Notes: a model not told the origin generated them from the sequence alone. DNA of 64,000 nucleotides from Homoserinimonas sp. (GCA_023957835.1 JAMLGP010000001.1:1295575-1359574), one strand, 5' to 3'; shown: positions 16,993 through 25,657, counted from the first letter of the stretch. Numbers and translations are program-made.

Positions 16993-17583
16993 TCAGTCTG
17001 CGGCTTCGGCGCCTTGAGCGCCGTCCGCATCAGACTCCGGCAGAGTCTCAAACAGCCCCATTGGCGGAGTGATGGTGACCACTCCGGCTGCAATATCGAC
17101 CGAAGGCACAATGGCCTTCACAAAGGGGACCATGACTTCACCGTTCGCGGTCTCGATTACCAGCAGATCCTGTGCGGGAAGGTGCTCAAGCCTGCTGATC
17201 TTTCCAACTTCCGCGCCATCGCGAACTACTTTGAGCCCGACAAGCTGGTGGTCGTACCAGGCGTCTTCCTCCGGTTCCTCGGCGGGGTCTTCATCGATGA
17301 GCAGGATCGCCTTGATCATGCTCTCGGCTGTGGTTCGATCGTTCACTCCCTTGAAAAAAGCAACCGGATGCGAGTTGAACCATTTGAGTTCGTCTAGCTC
17401 GATCGTCTTGCCAAACCATGGCGAGGCTTCCGGCACCTGCAAATGGAATACCGCACCGGATTGAAACCTGCGATCGGGGTCATCGGTATATAACTCGATC
17501 TTGATCGCTCCCTTTAGGCCGTGCGCCTTGGTGAGTCGACCAACTCTCAGCCGATTGGCGAGCGGTTCCGGTTTAGGAGTAAT
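16993..17583 (-). CDS. rimM: 16S rRNA processing protein RimM, probable ATT start
   Basis: RimM assists 30S maturation and binds uS19. The conserved N-terminus L-R-V-G-R-L-T-K-A-H-G-L-K-G-A-I-K is encoded from 17553 downward, and the PRC-barrel part (W-Y-D-H-Q-L-V-G-L) follows. The first standard start codon, a TTG at 17442, would cut away this entire region. The frame is closed by TGA at 17637, and between the two there is no ATG, GTG or TTG. ATT at 17583 gives ten residues before L-R-V-G-R, the length seen in relatives, and has GGTGGA five bases upstream; CTG at 17550 is the alternative. With ATT the protein has 196 residues and overlaps the khpA end by 11 bases. A sequencing error is also possible. 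Confidence 0.85.
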   Translation of the reverse strand: MTPKPEPLANRLRVGRLTKAHGLKGAIKIELYTDDPDRRFQSGAVFHLQVPEASPWFGKTIELDELKWFNSHPVAFFKGVNDRTTAESMIKAILLIDEDPAEEPEEDAWYDHQLVGLKVVRDGAEVGKISRLEHLPAQDLLVIETANGEVMVPFVKAIVPSVDIAAGVVTITPPMGLFETLPESDADGAQGAEAAD

Positions 17584-17812
17584 CGGTATCCACCACGTCG
17601 ACGCGAACCCGGCGCCCGTCAGCGAGGGCCGTAATCAAAGTGCGAAGAGCCTTGGCGGTGCGACCGGCCCGGCCTATTACCCGGCCGAGGTCGGCGGGAT
17701 TCACGCTAACTTCGAGAACTTCGCCTTTTGAAGATTCCCTCGAAACGACCGAAACATCATCGGGATGATCCACGATCCCCTTGACGAGGTGTTCGAGCGC
17801 CGCGGCGAGCAT
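17573..17812 (-). CDS. khpA: KH-domain RNA-binding protein KhpA
   Basis: This 79-residue single KH domain has the G-R-A-G signature loop in V-I-G-R-A-G-R-T-A-K-A-L-R. In Gram-positive bacteria KhpA binds RNA with KhpB/Jag. It starts two bases after the rpsP stop and is therefore coupled to it. Order rpsP-khpA-rimM-trmD is conserved in Actinobacteria. Confidence 0.94.
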   Translation of the reverse strand: MLAAALEHLVKGIVDHPDDVSVVSRESSKGEVLEVSVNPADLGRVIGRAGRTAKALRTLITALADGRRVRVDVVDTDYS

Positions 17813-17814
17813 TA

Positions 17815-18354
17815 CTACTCTGCCTTGTCAGCTTCGGTCGGAGCCTCAGCTTCAGGTGATGCCTCTGCTTCAGGAGCAGCCTCGACCGCAGCCTCTGCCT
17901 CCGGTGCAGCCTCTGCAGGCGCTTCCGCTTCTGCGGCGGCTGGGGCTTCGACCTCGGCTTCTGCAGCAGGCGCCTCTTCGGTCTTCGCCGGCTTCTCGGC
18001 CTTCTCTGACTTCGGCTTCAGAACCGGCTTCTTCTTCTCATCGGCCTGGAACTCGGGCTTCGGTTCTGCAACCTTGACCGTGTTCTTGGCTCCCTTTTCA
18101 CCCTTGAAGGTTCCCCAGTCTCCGGTGAGCTTAAGCAGAGCGAGCACCTGCTCGGTCGGCTGAGCGCCAACTCCGAGCCAGTACTGCGCGCGCTCCGAAT
18201 TGATCAGAATTACCGAGGGGTCCTCGGTCGGGTGGTACTGGCCGATCTCTTCGATCACTCGGCCGTCGCGCTTGGTGCGGGAGTCCGCAACCACAACGCG
18301 GTAGTGAGGGGTGCGGATTTTTCCAAGCCGCTTCAGGCGAATCTTTACAGACAC
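17815..18354 (-). CDS. rpsP: 30S ribosomal protein bS16 with long acidic Ala/Glu tail
   Basis: This is a 179-residue protein. The first 85 residues are canonical bS16 ([19 protein letters not shown]-x-Y-x-P). From about residue 100 a charged linker rich in Lys, Glu and Pro leads into about 60 residues of almost pure Ala/Glu repeats. Such tails occur in some actinobacterial bS16 proteins, but this one is long. I chose the GTG at 18354, with GGAG upstream, because homologues begin M-S/A-V-K-I-R; the longer frame to 18411 adds an unconserved stretch. Confidence 0.94.
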   Translation of the reverse strand: MSVKIRLKRLGKIRTPHYRVVVADSRTKRDGRVIEEIGQYHPTEDPSVILINSERAQYWLGVGAQPTEQVLALLKLTGDWGTFKGEKGAKNTVKVAEPKPEFQADEKKKPVLKPKSEKAEKPAKTEEAPAAEAEVEAPAAAEAEAPAEAAPEAEAAVEAAPEAEASPEAEAPTEADKAE

Positions 18355-18556
18355 GTTTCTCCATTTGGTTTGTTCAGGATGTTGAACTGCCTGCCGTGCG
18401 CGTGGGGGCACTCGCGGCGAAAGCTCGATGGTTTCCTCGGTGACCGATAGAGGGTCAGGTCAGCCTCGGATTCGACTATCCATTGTGGCAGATTATTCGG
18501 CAGTTTGTGAAACAGAGCGAGACTTCGCAGCTAGCCTGCCCGATGAGTGCCACTGG

Positions 18557-19366
18557 CTATCCCCTGTTGCGATTGTGCTGGTCTCGCCAGGCCAGCCACT
18601 CTCTGGCCTTGCCCAGATCGTAATCCGGTCCGCTCACCTGCAGGGTGAAGAGAGTTACTCCGAGCTCTACTAGCTCATCGGCGACTTCCGGAGTGCGGTT
18701 TCGTAGTTCATTCGACACTTCGATTTCGCTCGTGTCTCGGCCGACATCCTTCCCGTGCTCAGCGAGAATTCCGAGCTTTCGCACCAGATCCTCTGGATCA
18801 GCAAAGGTGTGCCAGATGTCCGCGTGCTCTGCAACCATGCGCAGGGTCTTCTTCTCACCGCCTCCGCCGATGAGAATCGGAATCTTCCTGGTAGGAGCCG
18901 GGTTCAGCTTCTCCCAGCGGGATCTGATTCTCGGCAGCGCCTCGGCCAGGCCGGCAAGTCTGCTCCCTTTGGTCCCGAAGTCGTATCCGTATTCGTCGAA
19001 GTCCTTCTCAAACCAGCCGGCACCGGTACCGAAAATGAAGCGGCCGACGCCGCCGTTCGACTTCGCCGAGATGTGGTCAATCGTTCGCGCCATGTCTGCC
19101 TGGAGGTCCGCGTTCCGGTAGGCGCTGCAGTTCACGAGGCAACCGAGTTCAACGCCGGTTGTCTGCTCTGCCATTGCAGCAAGCATGGTCCATGCTTCAA
19201 AGTGCGCTCCGTCGGGGTCTCCAGACAGGGGGAAGAAGTGATCCCAGTTGAAGAGGATGTCGACGCCTGCCTCTTCGCACTCTGCTATCGCCTTGCGAAT
19301 CGCCGGATAAGTTGCGTGCTGCTGCGCGAGCTGGATGCCGAGGCGCAGTTTGCGATTGGAAGTCAT
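18557..19366 (-). CDS. LLM-class oxidoreductase, probably F420-dependent
   Basis: This 269-residue TIM-barrel protein belongs to the luciferase-like family. N-W-D-H-F-F-P, G-x-G-A-G-W-F-E-K-D-F-D-E-Y-G and P-I-L-I-G-G-G-G-E-K-K-T-L are characteristic of the actinobacterial F420 branch. The physiological substrate is unknown. Use of F420 is inferred from subfamily features and from F420 genes elsewhere in the window. Some FMN-dependent relatives look similar. Confidence 0.83.
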   Translation of the reverse strand: MTSNRKLRLGIQLAQQHATYPAIRKAIAECEEAGVDILFNWDHFFPLSGDPDGAHFEAWTMLAAMAEQTTGVELGCLVNCSAYRNADLQADMARTIDHISAKSNGGVGRFIFGTGAGWFEKDFDEYGYDFGTKGSRLAGLAEALPRIRSRWEKLNPAPTRKIPILIGGGGEKKTLRMVAEHADIWHTFADPEDLVRKLGILAEHGKDVGRDTSEIEVSNELRNRTPEVADELVELGVTLFTLQVSGPDYDLGKAREWLAWRDQHNRNRG

Positions 19367-19372
19367 CGCTCC

Positions 19373-19378
19373 AGCCTA
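19373..19378 (-). promoter_or_regulatory. -10 hexamer TAGGCT before the LLM gene
   Basis: TAGGCT on the minus strand ends six bases before the ATG at 19366. A GGAG within the spacer is too close to the start to act as a normal binding site. Confidence 0.5.
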
Positions 19379-19394
19379 AGGTCTGTCGAGGCGA

Positions 19395-20681
19395 TCACAG
19401 GAAGTAGCGAATCCAGACGTAGCCCCAGGCCATGAGAGTGCTCAGCAGGGTGACGATAATGCCGTACTTGGTGAACTCCCAGAAGCTGATCTTCTGGCCC
19501 GCTTTGGCGGCGAGCCCGATTGCCACAACGTTCGCACTGGCAGCCACAGCCGTTCCATTGCCGCCGAAGTCGGCTCCGAGGGCGAACGACCACCAAAGGG
19601 CCTGACCGGTCTGCGGATCGGAAATTTGAGCTACCAGTCCCTCGACTATCGGCGTCATTGTTGCGACATACGGAATGTTGTCGAAGAATGCGCCGAGGAT
19701 GCTCGAACCGAACAGCAGCGCGGTGGCCGCTCCGAAGTAGTTGCCTCCGAAAGTGTCCACTACCCAGGTTCCGATGATCGAAATCACTCCGGTGTGCACG
19801 AGGCCGGCGACCATTACGAACAGCCCCATGAAGAATGCAAGTGTGTGCCATTCGACATCCCGCAGCACTCCGGGAATATCCGGCCTTGAGACCAGGACCA
19901 TCACTCCGGCGCCAACCAGGGCGATTATTGATGGCTCGATGTGGAATACCGCGTGAAGGCCGAATCCTGCAATCACCAGGGCCAGGACTATCAGGCTTCG
20001 AGTCAGCAGTCTGAAGTCGGTAATTGCCGCCTTCGCGTCAAGCTCCATAACTTCGGCTACGTGGTCGGCGCTGAAATCGAAGGACTTTCTAAACAGGATC
20101 CTTGTAAGCAGCACGAACACCACGAAGATGATGATCACGATCGGGGCCATGTGAATCAAGAAGTCGTTAAAGGTCAGTCCCGCCCGACTGCCGATGATTA
20201 TGTTCGGCGGGTCACCGATCAGAGTTGCCGCTCCCCCGATATTGGAGGCGAGAATCTCGGCGATTATGTACGGAGCTGGAGAAATGTTCAGCCGCGCGCA
20301 GACCACGAGAGTGATCGGCACTATGAGCATGATCGTGGTCACATTGTCGAGGAACGGCGATGCGATGGCGGTGATCGCCATGAGCATGACCATGAGCCGA
20401 TACGGCCTGCCGCGAGAGGATTTCGCAGCCCAGATTCCCAGGAAGTCGAACACGCCGGTCTGTTTGATGATGCCTACGATCACCATCATTCCGAACAGCA
20501 GGAAGATTACGTTCCAGTCGATCCCTTCGTGCTCCGAAAAGAAGACCTGGGATCCGGGGATCAACCCCAGAACCGCCATCAGACCTGCAGCAATGAGGAC
20601 AACTTTGACCTTGTCCACCTTCTCGGTCGCGATGAAAATGAAGGCGACTACGAAGATGGACAGCGCGAGAATGCCGCTCAC
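19395..20681 (-). CDS. ArsB/NhaD-superfamily (SLC13-like) ion transporter
   Basis: This 428-residue polytopic membrane protein has about eleven hydrophobic spans. The superfamily motifs are D-N-V-T-T-I-M-L-I-V-P (about 112-122) and G-G-A-A-T-L-I-G-D-P-P-N-I-I-I-G (about 150-165). A repeat-related D-N-I-P-Y-V-A-T-M-T-P and N-G-T-A-V-A-A-S-A-N lie in the C-terminal half. The fold covers arsenite efflux, Na+/H+ antiport and dicarboxylate transport; no nearby gene fixes the ion. It starts by ATGA overlap with a KhtT-like protein, which hints at cation/proton antiport. Confidence 0.85.
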   Translation of the reverse strand: MSGILALSIFVVAFIFIATEKVDKVKVVLIAAGLMAVLGLIPGSQVFFSEHEGIDWNVIFLLFGMMVIVGIIKQTGVFDFLGIWAAKSSRGRPYRLMVMLMAITAIASPFLDNVTTIMLIVPITLVVCARLNISPAPYIIAEILASNIGGAATLIGDPPNIIIGSRAGLTFNDFLIHMAPIVIIIFVVFVLLTRILFRKSFDFSADHVAEVMELDAKAAITDFRLLTRSLIVLALVIAGFGLHAVFHIEPSIIALVGAGVMVLVSRPDIPGVLRDVEWHTLAFFMGLFVMVAGLVHTGVISIIGTWVVDTFGGNYFGAATALLFGSSILGAFFDNIPYVATMTPIVEGLVAQISDPQTGQALWWSFALGADFGGNGTAVAASANVVAIGLAAKAGQKISFWEFTKYGIIVTLLSTLMAWGYVWIRYFL

Positions 20682-21007
20682 AGGCTGATGCCCGGCGGCT
20701 GGCTGTTCCTTTGCGGCTCAAGAGAGTTGCCGCCTTCGCTGGGGGATCCGAGCTCAACGAACTTGCGCTCGAGATCCCCGATCCGATCCGAAATGGCGAC
20801 GCTGTGCAGAATGCCGGCTACGTAGTCGGCTTCATCGGAATCGAGAACGAGTCGAGCAATTATCTCTTCGTGGTCATCGGTGTTCCCGTAAGCGAAGATT
20901 TGCCGACGGCCGGAACGTTCCACGAGTACCCCAAGATGTTGTCCATCTCGAGTTACCGCATGATGGATAAATCCGACACCAGGGACGGAGGTTCGTGAAA
21001 CGTGCAT
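20678..21007 (-). CDS. KhtT-like antiporter regulatory protein (N-domain only)
   Basis: The 109-residue protein resembles the N-terminal domain of KhtT-type cation/proton antiporter subunits. V-P-G-V-G near the start, E-R-S-G-R-R-Q-I-F-A-Y in the middle and L-D-S-D-E-A-D-Y-V-A-G-I-L after it keep the family spacing. The usual C-terminal TrkA-C nucleotide-binding domain is absent; only about 40 polar residues follow. AAGGGAG seven bases before the ATG serves translation. The four-base overlap with the transporter gene argues that the two act together. I base the family call on motif resemblance only. Confidence 0.7.
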   Translation of the reverse strand: MHVSRTSVPGVGFIHHAVTRDGQHLGVLVERSGRRQIFAYGNTDDHEEIIARLVLDSDEADYVAGILHSVAISDRIGDLERKFVELGSPSEGGNSLEPQRNSQPPGISL

Positions 21008-21085
21008 AACCGGCTCCCTTTCTTTGACCGAAAGCTATTGCCCTTCCAGCCTGACTTGAGAGGGCTCCGGATGCCATCGGGGTCA

Positions 21086-21106
21086 ACACCCATATTCATT
21101 GGGTGT
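21086..21106. promoter_or_regulatory. Inverted repeat in the divergent region
   Basis: ACACCCA-N7-TGGGTGT is a perfect 7 bp inverted repeat midway between the KhtT-like gene and the histidine kinase gene. The second arm is reused in GGGTG-N5-CACCC at 21101-21115. It could be an operator for either gene. Confidence 0.4.
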
Positions 21107-21178
21107 AGACCACCCTTTTCACCTGCGGATGGTAGGACTGCCTGATTTACAGCGCGACAGATACAAGCAAAGCTGGAT

Positions 21179-21191
21179 GGAAATGATTTCC
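21179..21191. promoter_or_regulatory. Inverted repeat GGAAAT-N-ATTTCC upstream of the kinase gene
   Basis: This perfect 6 bp inverted repeat with a one-base centre ends 29 bases before the kinase start. It is a possible binding site for the partner LuxR-type regulator (autoregulation), which is inferred from position. Confidence 0.4.
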
Positions 21192-21220
21192 GAAATGAAC
21201 TACTGCAACTGGAGCGATCG

Positions 21221-22201
21221 ATGATTCGACTGGACACCGGACGACCCATGCAATCGCTTTTCTGGCAACTATTCCTCATAAACGGACTGTTGTTTCTGGT
21301 CGGAACCCTGCTACTCGCCCTGTCTCCGGCAACCGTTTCTTCACCGCTCGTACTGACGGAGATTCCGGTACTCGCAATCGGGCTGACACTGATCCTCGTG
21401 GCAAACGCCCTGCTGATTCGCAGGAGCCTCGCTCCGCTCAAGGCTCTGACCTCAGTCATGCAGCGGGCAGACCTGCTGCACAGCGGCGACCGAATTTCGG
21501 AGTCGGACAGCGGAGAGTTTGAGGGACTGATTCGAACTTTCAATGAAATGCTCGATCGCTTCGAAGCCGAGAGCAGTGCAAGCGCCGCACACGCCCTCGC
21601 CGCGCAGGAAGGCGAGCGCCAGAGGATTGCCCGTGAACTGCACGATGAGATCGGGCAAAGTCTCACCGTCGCACTACTGGGTCTGAAGCGGGTTCTCGAC
21701 CGTGCACCCGCAGGGCTGAAAGAGGATCTCCGCGCTGCGCAGGATGTCGTTCGAGGCAGCCTTGACGAAGTCAGGCAGGTTGCACATCGATTGCGGCCAG
21801 GGGTACTCGAAGACCTTGGACTGCACAGCGCTCTGGTTTCGCTGACCACCGAATTCGCAAGGTCAAGCGGAATCGAAGTCGAAAGGGTAATCGAATCCGA
21901 GTTGCCGGAGTTGAGTAACGAGGTCGAGCTCGTGCTCTATCGGGTCGCTCAGGAGTGCCTTACGAACGTAGCAAGGCACTCGAAGGCGACCCGGGCATCC
22001 CTCACTCTCTCCTGCTCGCAAAGGGAACTCACTCTCCAGATTTCAGATAACGGGATAGGTGGCGATTTCGCCGAAAGCGCGGGAATCAGAGGGATGAGGG
22101 AGCGCGCGATGCTAATCGGGGCAAGACTTGCAATCTCCGCGCTTCCAGAGGGCGGCACTGAGGTTCGACTGATCGTGCCGTTTGGTCAGGGGAAGGGATA
22201 G
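21221..22201 (+). CDS. Sensor histidine kinase, NarX/LiaS type
   Basis: This 326-residue membrane kinase has two spans (about 13-34 and 46-66) with only a short external loop, then a HAMP linker (about 67-120). The dimerisation/phosphoacceptor helix has His141 in R-E-L-H-D-E-I-G-Q. The ATPase domain shows A-Q-E-C-L-T-N-V-A-R-H (N box), I-S-D-N-G-I-G and G-I-R-G-M-R-E-R. The tiny external loop suggests it senses the membrane or a partner protein. GGAG stands about seven bases before the ATG at 21221. The response regulator follows after six bases. Confidence 0.93.
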   Translation: MIRLDTGRPMQSLFWQLFLINGLLFLVGTLLLALSPATVSSPLVLTEIPVLAIGLTLILVANALLIRRSLAPLKALTSVMQRADLLHSGDRISESDSGEFEGLIRTFNEMLDRFEAESSASAAHALAAQEGERQRIARELHDEIGQSLTVALLGLKRVLDRAPAGLKEDLRAAQDVVRGSLDEVRQVAHRLRPGVLEDLGLHSALVSLTTEFARSSGIEVERVIESELPELSNEVELVLYRVAQECLTNVARHSKATRASLTLSCSQRELTLQISDNGIGGDFAESAGIRGMRERAMLIGARLAISALPEGGTEVRLIVPFGQGKG

Positions 22202-22207
22202 AAGCAA

Positions 22208-22864
22208 GTGGCCGCGACAAAGACCAGAATTCTCCTCGCAGACGACCACGCCCTGGTTCGGCGGGGGCTTCGAATGATCCTCGACGCAGAACGCGACTTC
22301 GAGGTAGTCACCGAGGTCTCCAACGGGGCAGAAGCGGTAGAAGCGGTAAGGCAGGGCGGCATCGATCTCGCGATTCTGGATATTGCAATGCCCCGAATGA
22401 CGGGAATCCAGGCAGCCAGGGAGATGAACCGAGTTGCACCCGAAGTGCGAATCCTCATGCTCTCGATGTACGACAACGAGCAGTACTTTTTTGAATCGCT
22501 CAAAGCGGGCGCTTCCGGATACGTGCTCAAGTCGGTGGCAGATCAGGATTTGATCGAGGCCTGCCGCTCTGCAATGCGCGGAGAGTCGTTCCTTTACCCC
22601 GGAGCGATCACGGCGCTAATTCGCGACTATCTGCAGCGTGAGCGCCAGGGCGATCGAATGCCAAAGACGATCCTCACGGCGAGGGAAGAGGAAATCACAA
22701 AGCTCATTGCCGAGGGCAACTCAGCCAAAAAGATCGCCGAGGCTCTCAAAATCAGCGTCAAGACCGTAGATCGACACCGGGCAAACATCCTTCAAAAACT
22801 CGGGATGAGAGACCGGCTCGAGCTGACCAAGTTTGCAATTCGAACCGGGCTAGTTGAGCCCTGA
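22208..22864 (+). CDS. LuxR/NarL-family response regulator
   Basis: This 218-residue protein has a receiver domain with the acidic pair D12-D13, phosphoacceptor D58 in L-D-I-A-M-P and Lys in Y-V-L-K-S-V. The LuxR-type helix-turn-helix (L-T-A-R-E-E-E-I-T-K-L-I-A-E-G, then V-K-T-V-D-R-H-R) follows at about 150-210. The GTG start lies just after the kinase stop, with AAGGGA upstream. It is the partner of the upstream kinase; targets are unknown. Confidence 0.94.
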   Translation: MAATKTRILLADDHALVRRGLRMILDAERDFEVVTEVSNGAEAVEAVRQGGIDLAILDIAMPRMTGIQAAREMNRVAPEVRILMLSMYDNEQYFFESLKAGASGYVLKSVADQDLIEACRSAMRGESFLYPGAITALIRDYLQRERQGDRMPKTILTAREEEITKLIAEGNSAKKIAEALKISVKTVDRHRANILQKLGMRDRLELTKFAIRTGLVEP

Positions 22865-22870
22865 ACCGAG

Positions 22871-24433
22871 TTAGTTGCGGCCGAGCATCCGCTGGATCGT
22901 TGCAAGGTCCTCTTCGCTCGGTCCGCTGCCCGAACCGTCTCTGCCAACTCCGAACGCCGACCCTGCCGAGGCGGGCCGCCCGGCGCCGGCCGCAAGCGCA
23001 GCCTCCTCGGCCGCCCGCTTAGCCGGGTTGCCCGACTTTGAGCCCTTCTTCTTTGACTGCTGCTGTTTCCGAGCGCCGCCGAACCCTGCTCCAGGCAGCG
23101 GACCCATTCCAGGAACCTGGGGTACTCCACCTTTGGCCACAGTCTTCATCATTTTGGACGCCTGCTCGAACCTGGTCATGAGCGCGTTCACGTCGGTGAC
23201 TGTCGCCCCTGAGCCCTTCGCGATCCGCAGCCTTCGAGATCCGTTGAGCAGCTTCGGCTGGCGCCGCTCGGCGGGAGTCATCGACTGGATTATTGCCTCG
23301 GTTCTAACCAGATCCCGCTCGTCAATATTGTCGATTTGCTGCCGCATCGCCTTTGCACCCGGGAGCATCCCGAGCATGCCCTTGAGAGATCCCATGTTTC
23401 GCAGCTGCTGCATTTGAGAAAGGAAGTCTTCAAGAGTGAAGTTGTCGGTCGCAAGCTTCTCGGCAACCTTCTTCGCTTCTTCCTCGTCAAAGGTCTTCTG
23501 AGCCTGCTCGATGAGGGTGAGGATGTCGCCGAAGTCCAGAATTCGACTCGCCATGCGGTCGGGGTGGAACGGTTCGAAGTCGTCCAGTCCCTCACCGGTG
23601 CTCGCGAACATGATCGGCCTGCCCGTGACCGAGGCAACGCTGAGCGCTGCACCACCCCTCGAGTCGCCGTCCAGTTTGGTCAGTACGACTCCGGTGAAGT
23701 CGACCCCCTCCTGAAAAGCTTTTGCGGTATTGACCGCGTCCTGGCCGATGATGGCGTCGATTACGAAGAGCACTTCGTCCGGATCGGTAGCTTTGCGGAT
23801 GTCGGAAGCCTGCTTCATGAGCTCGGCATCAACACCCAGCCGCCCGGCCGTGTCGATAATGACCGTGTCGAATTGCCTACGCTGTGCTTCCTTCACACCG
23901 TCCTTTGCGACCTTGACCGGGTTCCCTTTGCCATTCCCCGGCTCGGGAGCCCAAACCTTGACCCCCGCCTGCTCGCCCACTACCTGCAGTTGTGTAACCG
24001 CGTTAGGCCGTTGAAGGTCCGCCGCTACGAGCAGCGGAGTGTGTCCTTCGCTGGAGAGCCATTTTGCGAGCTTTCCGGCGAGAGTGGTCTTTCCAGCCCC
24101 CTGAAGCCCCGCGAGCATGATTACTGTCGGCGGGTTCTTCGCGAACTGCAGCCTGCGCTGCTGGCCGCCGAGAATCCTCACCAGTTCCTCGTTGACAATC
24201 TGAACAACCTGTTGAGCGGGATTCAGCGCCTTGTTTACATCGTCGCTCAGCGCTCGTTCTCGAACGTTTGCAGTGAAGTCCTTGACCACCTCGAGCGCAA
24301 CGTCAGCATCGAGCAGAGCTCGACGGATCTCGCGGACGGTTCCATCGACATCCGCGGGGCTTAGTTTTCCTTTGCCGCGAAGCTTCTTAAAGGCATCTGC
24401 GAGCCGGTCGCTGAGGTTTCCGAAGGTAGCCAT
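22871..24433 (-). CDS. ffh: Signal recognition particle protein Ffh (SRP54)
   Basis: This 520-residue GTPase binds SRP RNA and signal peptides for co-translational membrane targeting. It has an N helix bundle, the G domain with G-L-Q-G-A-G-K-T-T (109-117), D-T-A-G-R and T-K-L-D-G-D, then the Met-rich M domain with G-S-G-A-T-V. A Gly/Lys/Ser-rich tail follows. A small palindrome CCAGTTTAACTGG (24440-24452) lies just upstream of the ATG. Its receptor FtsY is encoded about 3.5 kb away. Confidence 0.97.
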   Translation of the reverse strand: MATFGNLSDRLADAFKKLRGKGKLSPADVDGTVREIRRALLDADVALEVVKDFTANVRERALSDDVNKALNPAQQVVQIVNEELVRILGGQQRRLQFAKNPPTVIMLAGLQGAGKTTLAGKLAKWLSSEGHTPLLVAADLQRPNAVTQLQVVGEQAGVKVWAPEPGNGKGNPVKVAKDGVKEAQRRQFDTVIIDTAGRLGVDAELMKQASDIRKATDPDEVLFVIDAIIGQDAVNTAKAFQEGVDFTGVVLTKLDGDSRGGAALSVASVTGRPIMFASTGEGLDDFEPFHPDRMASRILDFGDILTLIEQAQKTFDEEEAKKVAEKLATDNFTLEDFLSQMQQLRNMGSLKGMLGMLPGAKAMRQQIDNIDERDLVRTEAIIQSMTPAERRQPKLLNGSRRLRIAKGSGATVTDVNALMTRFEQASKMMKTVAKGGVPQVPGMGPLPGAGFGGARKQQQSKKKGSKSGNPAKRAAEEAALAAGAGRPASAGSAFGVGRDGSGSGPSEEDLATIQRMLGRN

Positions 24434-24476
24434 GGTTGCCCCAGTTTAACTGGCGGAATTGACTGCAAGTGTCAAT

Positions 24477-25559
24477 CTAAGGTTGCACCGACGCCAGCAG
24501 CGCGGCATATCCGTTTATGAATCTGCGGAAGTCCATTTCGGTAATAGTGGAATCTGAGAGCAGCGCAATCTGTGCAACCAAGTTCCCCCGCTGGAGGGTT
24601 ACCACGTAGTAATACCCGCCAAGACCGTCAGCATCTCGCTCGATCCAGCCAGAGCCTGCCATCGATGCGGGCAGTCCCAGATCCGGAACCGGGGAGACCT
24701 TGACGGAGTAGGGATCGGTTTCTCCCTGAAAGGCGAGAGCATACTCATCGCACTGTGCTACCGCACGGCCAAGACCCTCGAGGTAGCCTTCTGCGGACTT
24801 CGAGGTTTCAAAGAGCCTTACGGAGAAACTGAGAATTTCCGAGTAGTCATCCTCATGAGTTCCAAGAAAATAGATCTGATCGGCCGGGTGCAACTCGCCT
24901 GCAGTCAAAGAAGTGGCAGTCGGAGCGAAGGTCGAGGCAAAGAAACATTTGTCCGGGCTGCCCTGACCGTCCTTCCACTGTTCAACCAGCCCGTCAAACG
25001 CGTCCGCGACGTTAAGTGCCTCGTAATACCCGTAGGGCTCTGTGGTGCTGAAATCCCCTAACTCCCCTATGGCGCTCAGGTTGGGAACGAATTTGCCAAC
25101 ACTTGCCCCGGTGAAGCAGGACTCCGGGCAATCCAGCGGAGTTCTGGCAATCAGCGGTCCCGGCTCGCCCAGGACTGGTTCCTGATCGGGATAGACCTGC
25201 GGGAACTCAACGCTCTTGGCGATCGTCGAGGCAAGTCCCTTACCCAAAGAGATTGCAGCAAACACTGCTCCGACAACCGCGAGGGCGAATATTGCGACTC
25301 CCAGGGTGACCCAGAGTGCTGTACGGCTCTTCTTCTGGGCTTGCGGCACGGGAGCAGGCATCTGCAGCGGTATTGCCGAGGCGGCAGGAGGAGGAAGTCG
25401 GGTCGCCTGCCCGTTCAGGGGGTCAGCCGGAGGAGCGGATGAGGTCTGGGTTTGCGACACAGAGGCCGAGGTCTGGGGCGCGGCGATCGACTCTGGCTGC
25501 CCTTGAAGCACAATCCTGGGTTCGGGGGGCGTGAACTCGCCCTCTTCCTTTTCCACCAT
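24477..25559 (-). CDS. Single-span membrane protein of unknown function
   Basis: This is a 360-residue protein. A cytoplasmic Pro/Ser/Gln-rich stretch of about 80 residues precedes one membrane span (about 84-108). An extracytoplasmic domain of about 250 residues follows, with Cys residues in D-C-P-E-S-C-F and in C-D-E-Y that could form disulfides. I recognise no family. The layout resembles actinobacterial envelope proteins with a disordered cytoplasmic arm. TATTCT ends seven bases before the ATG and there is no ribosome binding site. Confidence 0.82.
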   Translation of the reverse strand: MVEKEEGEFTPPEPRIVLQGQPESIAAPQTSASVSQTQTSSAPPADPLNGQATRLPPPAASAIPLQMPAPVPQAQKKSRTALWVTLGVAIFALAVVGAVFAAISLGKGLASTIAKSVEFPQVYPDQEPVLGEPGPLIARTPLDCPESCFTGASVGKFVPNLSAIGELGDFSTTEPYGYYEALNVADAFDGLVEQWKDGQGSPDKCFFASTFAPTATSLTAGELHPADQIYFLGTHEDDYSEILSFSVRLFETSKSAEGYLEGLGRAVAQCDEYALAFQGETDPYSVKVSPVPDLGLPASMAGSGWIERDADGLGGYYYVVTLQRGNLVAQIALLSDSTITEMDFRRFINGYAALLASVQP

Positions 25560-25566
25560 ATTCGAG

Positions 25567-25572
25567 AGAATA
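25567..25572 (-). promoter_or_regulatory. -10 hexamer TATTCT, leaderless start
   Basis: TATTCT on the minus strand ends seven bases before the ATG at 25559. The divergent gamma-carbonic anhydrase gene starts 110 bases away with its own hexamer. Confidence 0.55.
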
Positions 25573-25657
25573 GGGCAGTCTTGAGAACTATTTCAGACAA
25601 TGTTGACTCCCGCCTCATTCTCCCGACCTCCGCGGCACGACGAAAGCTGGAATCGCG

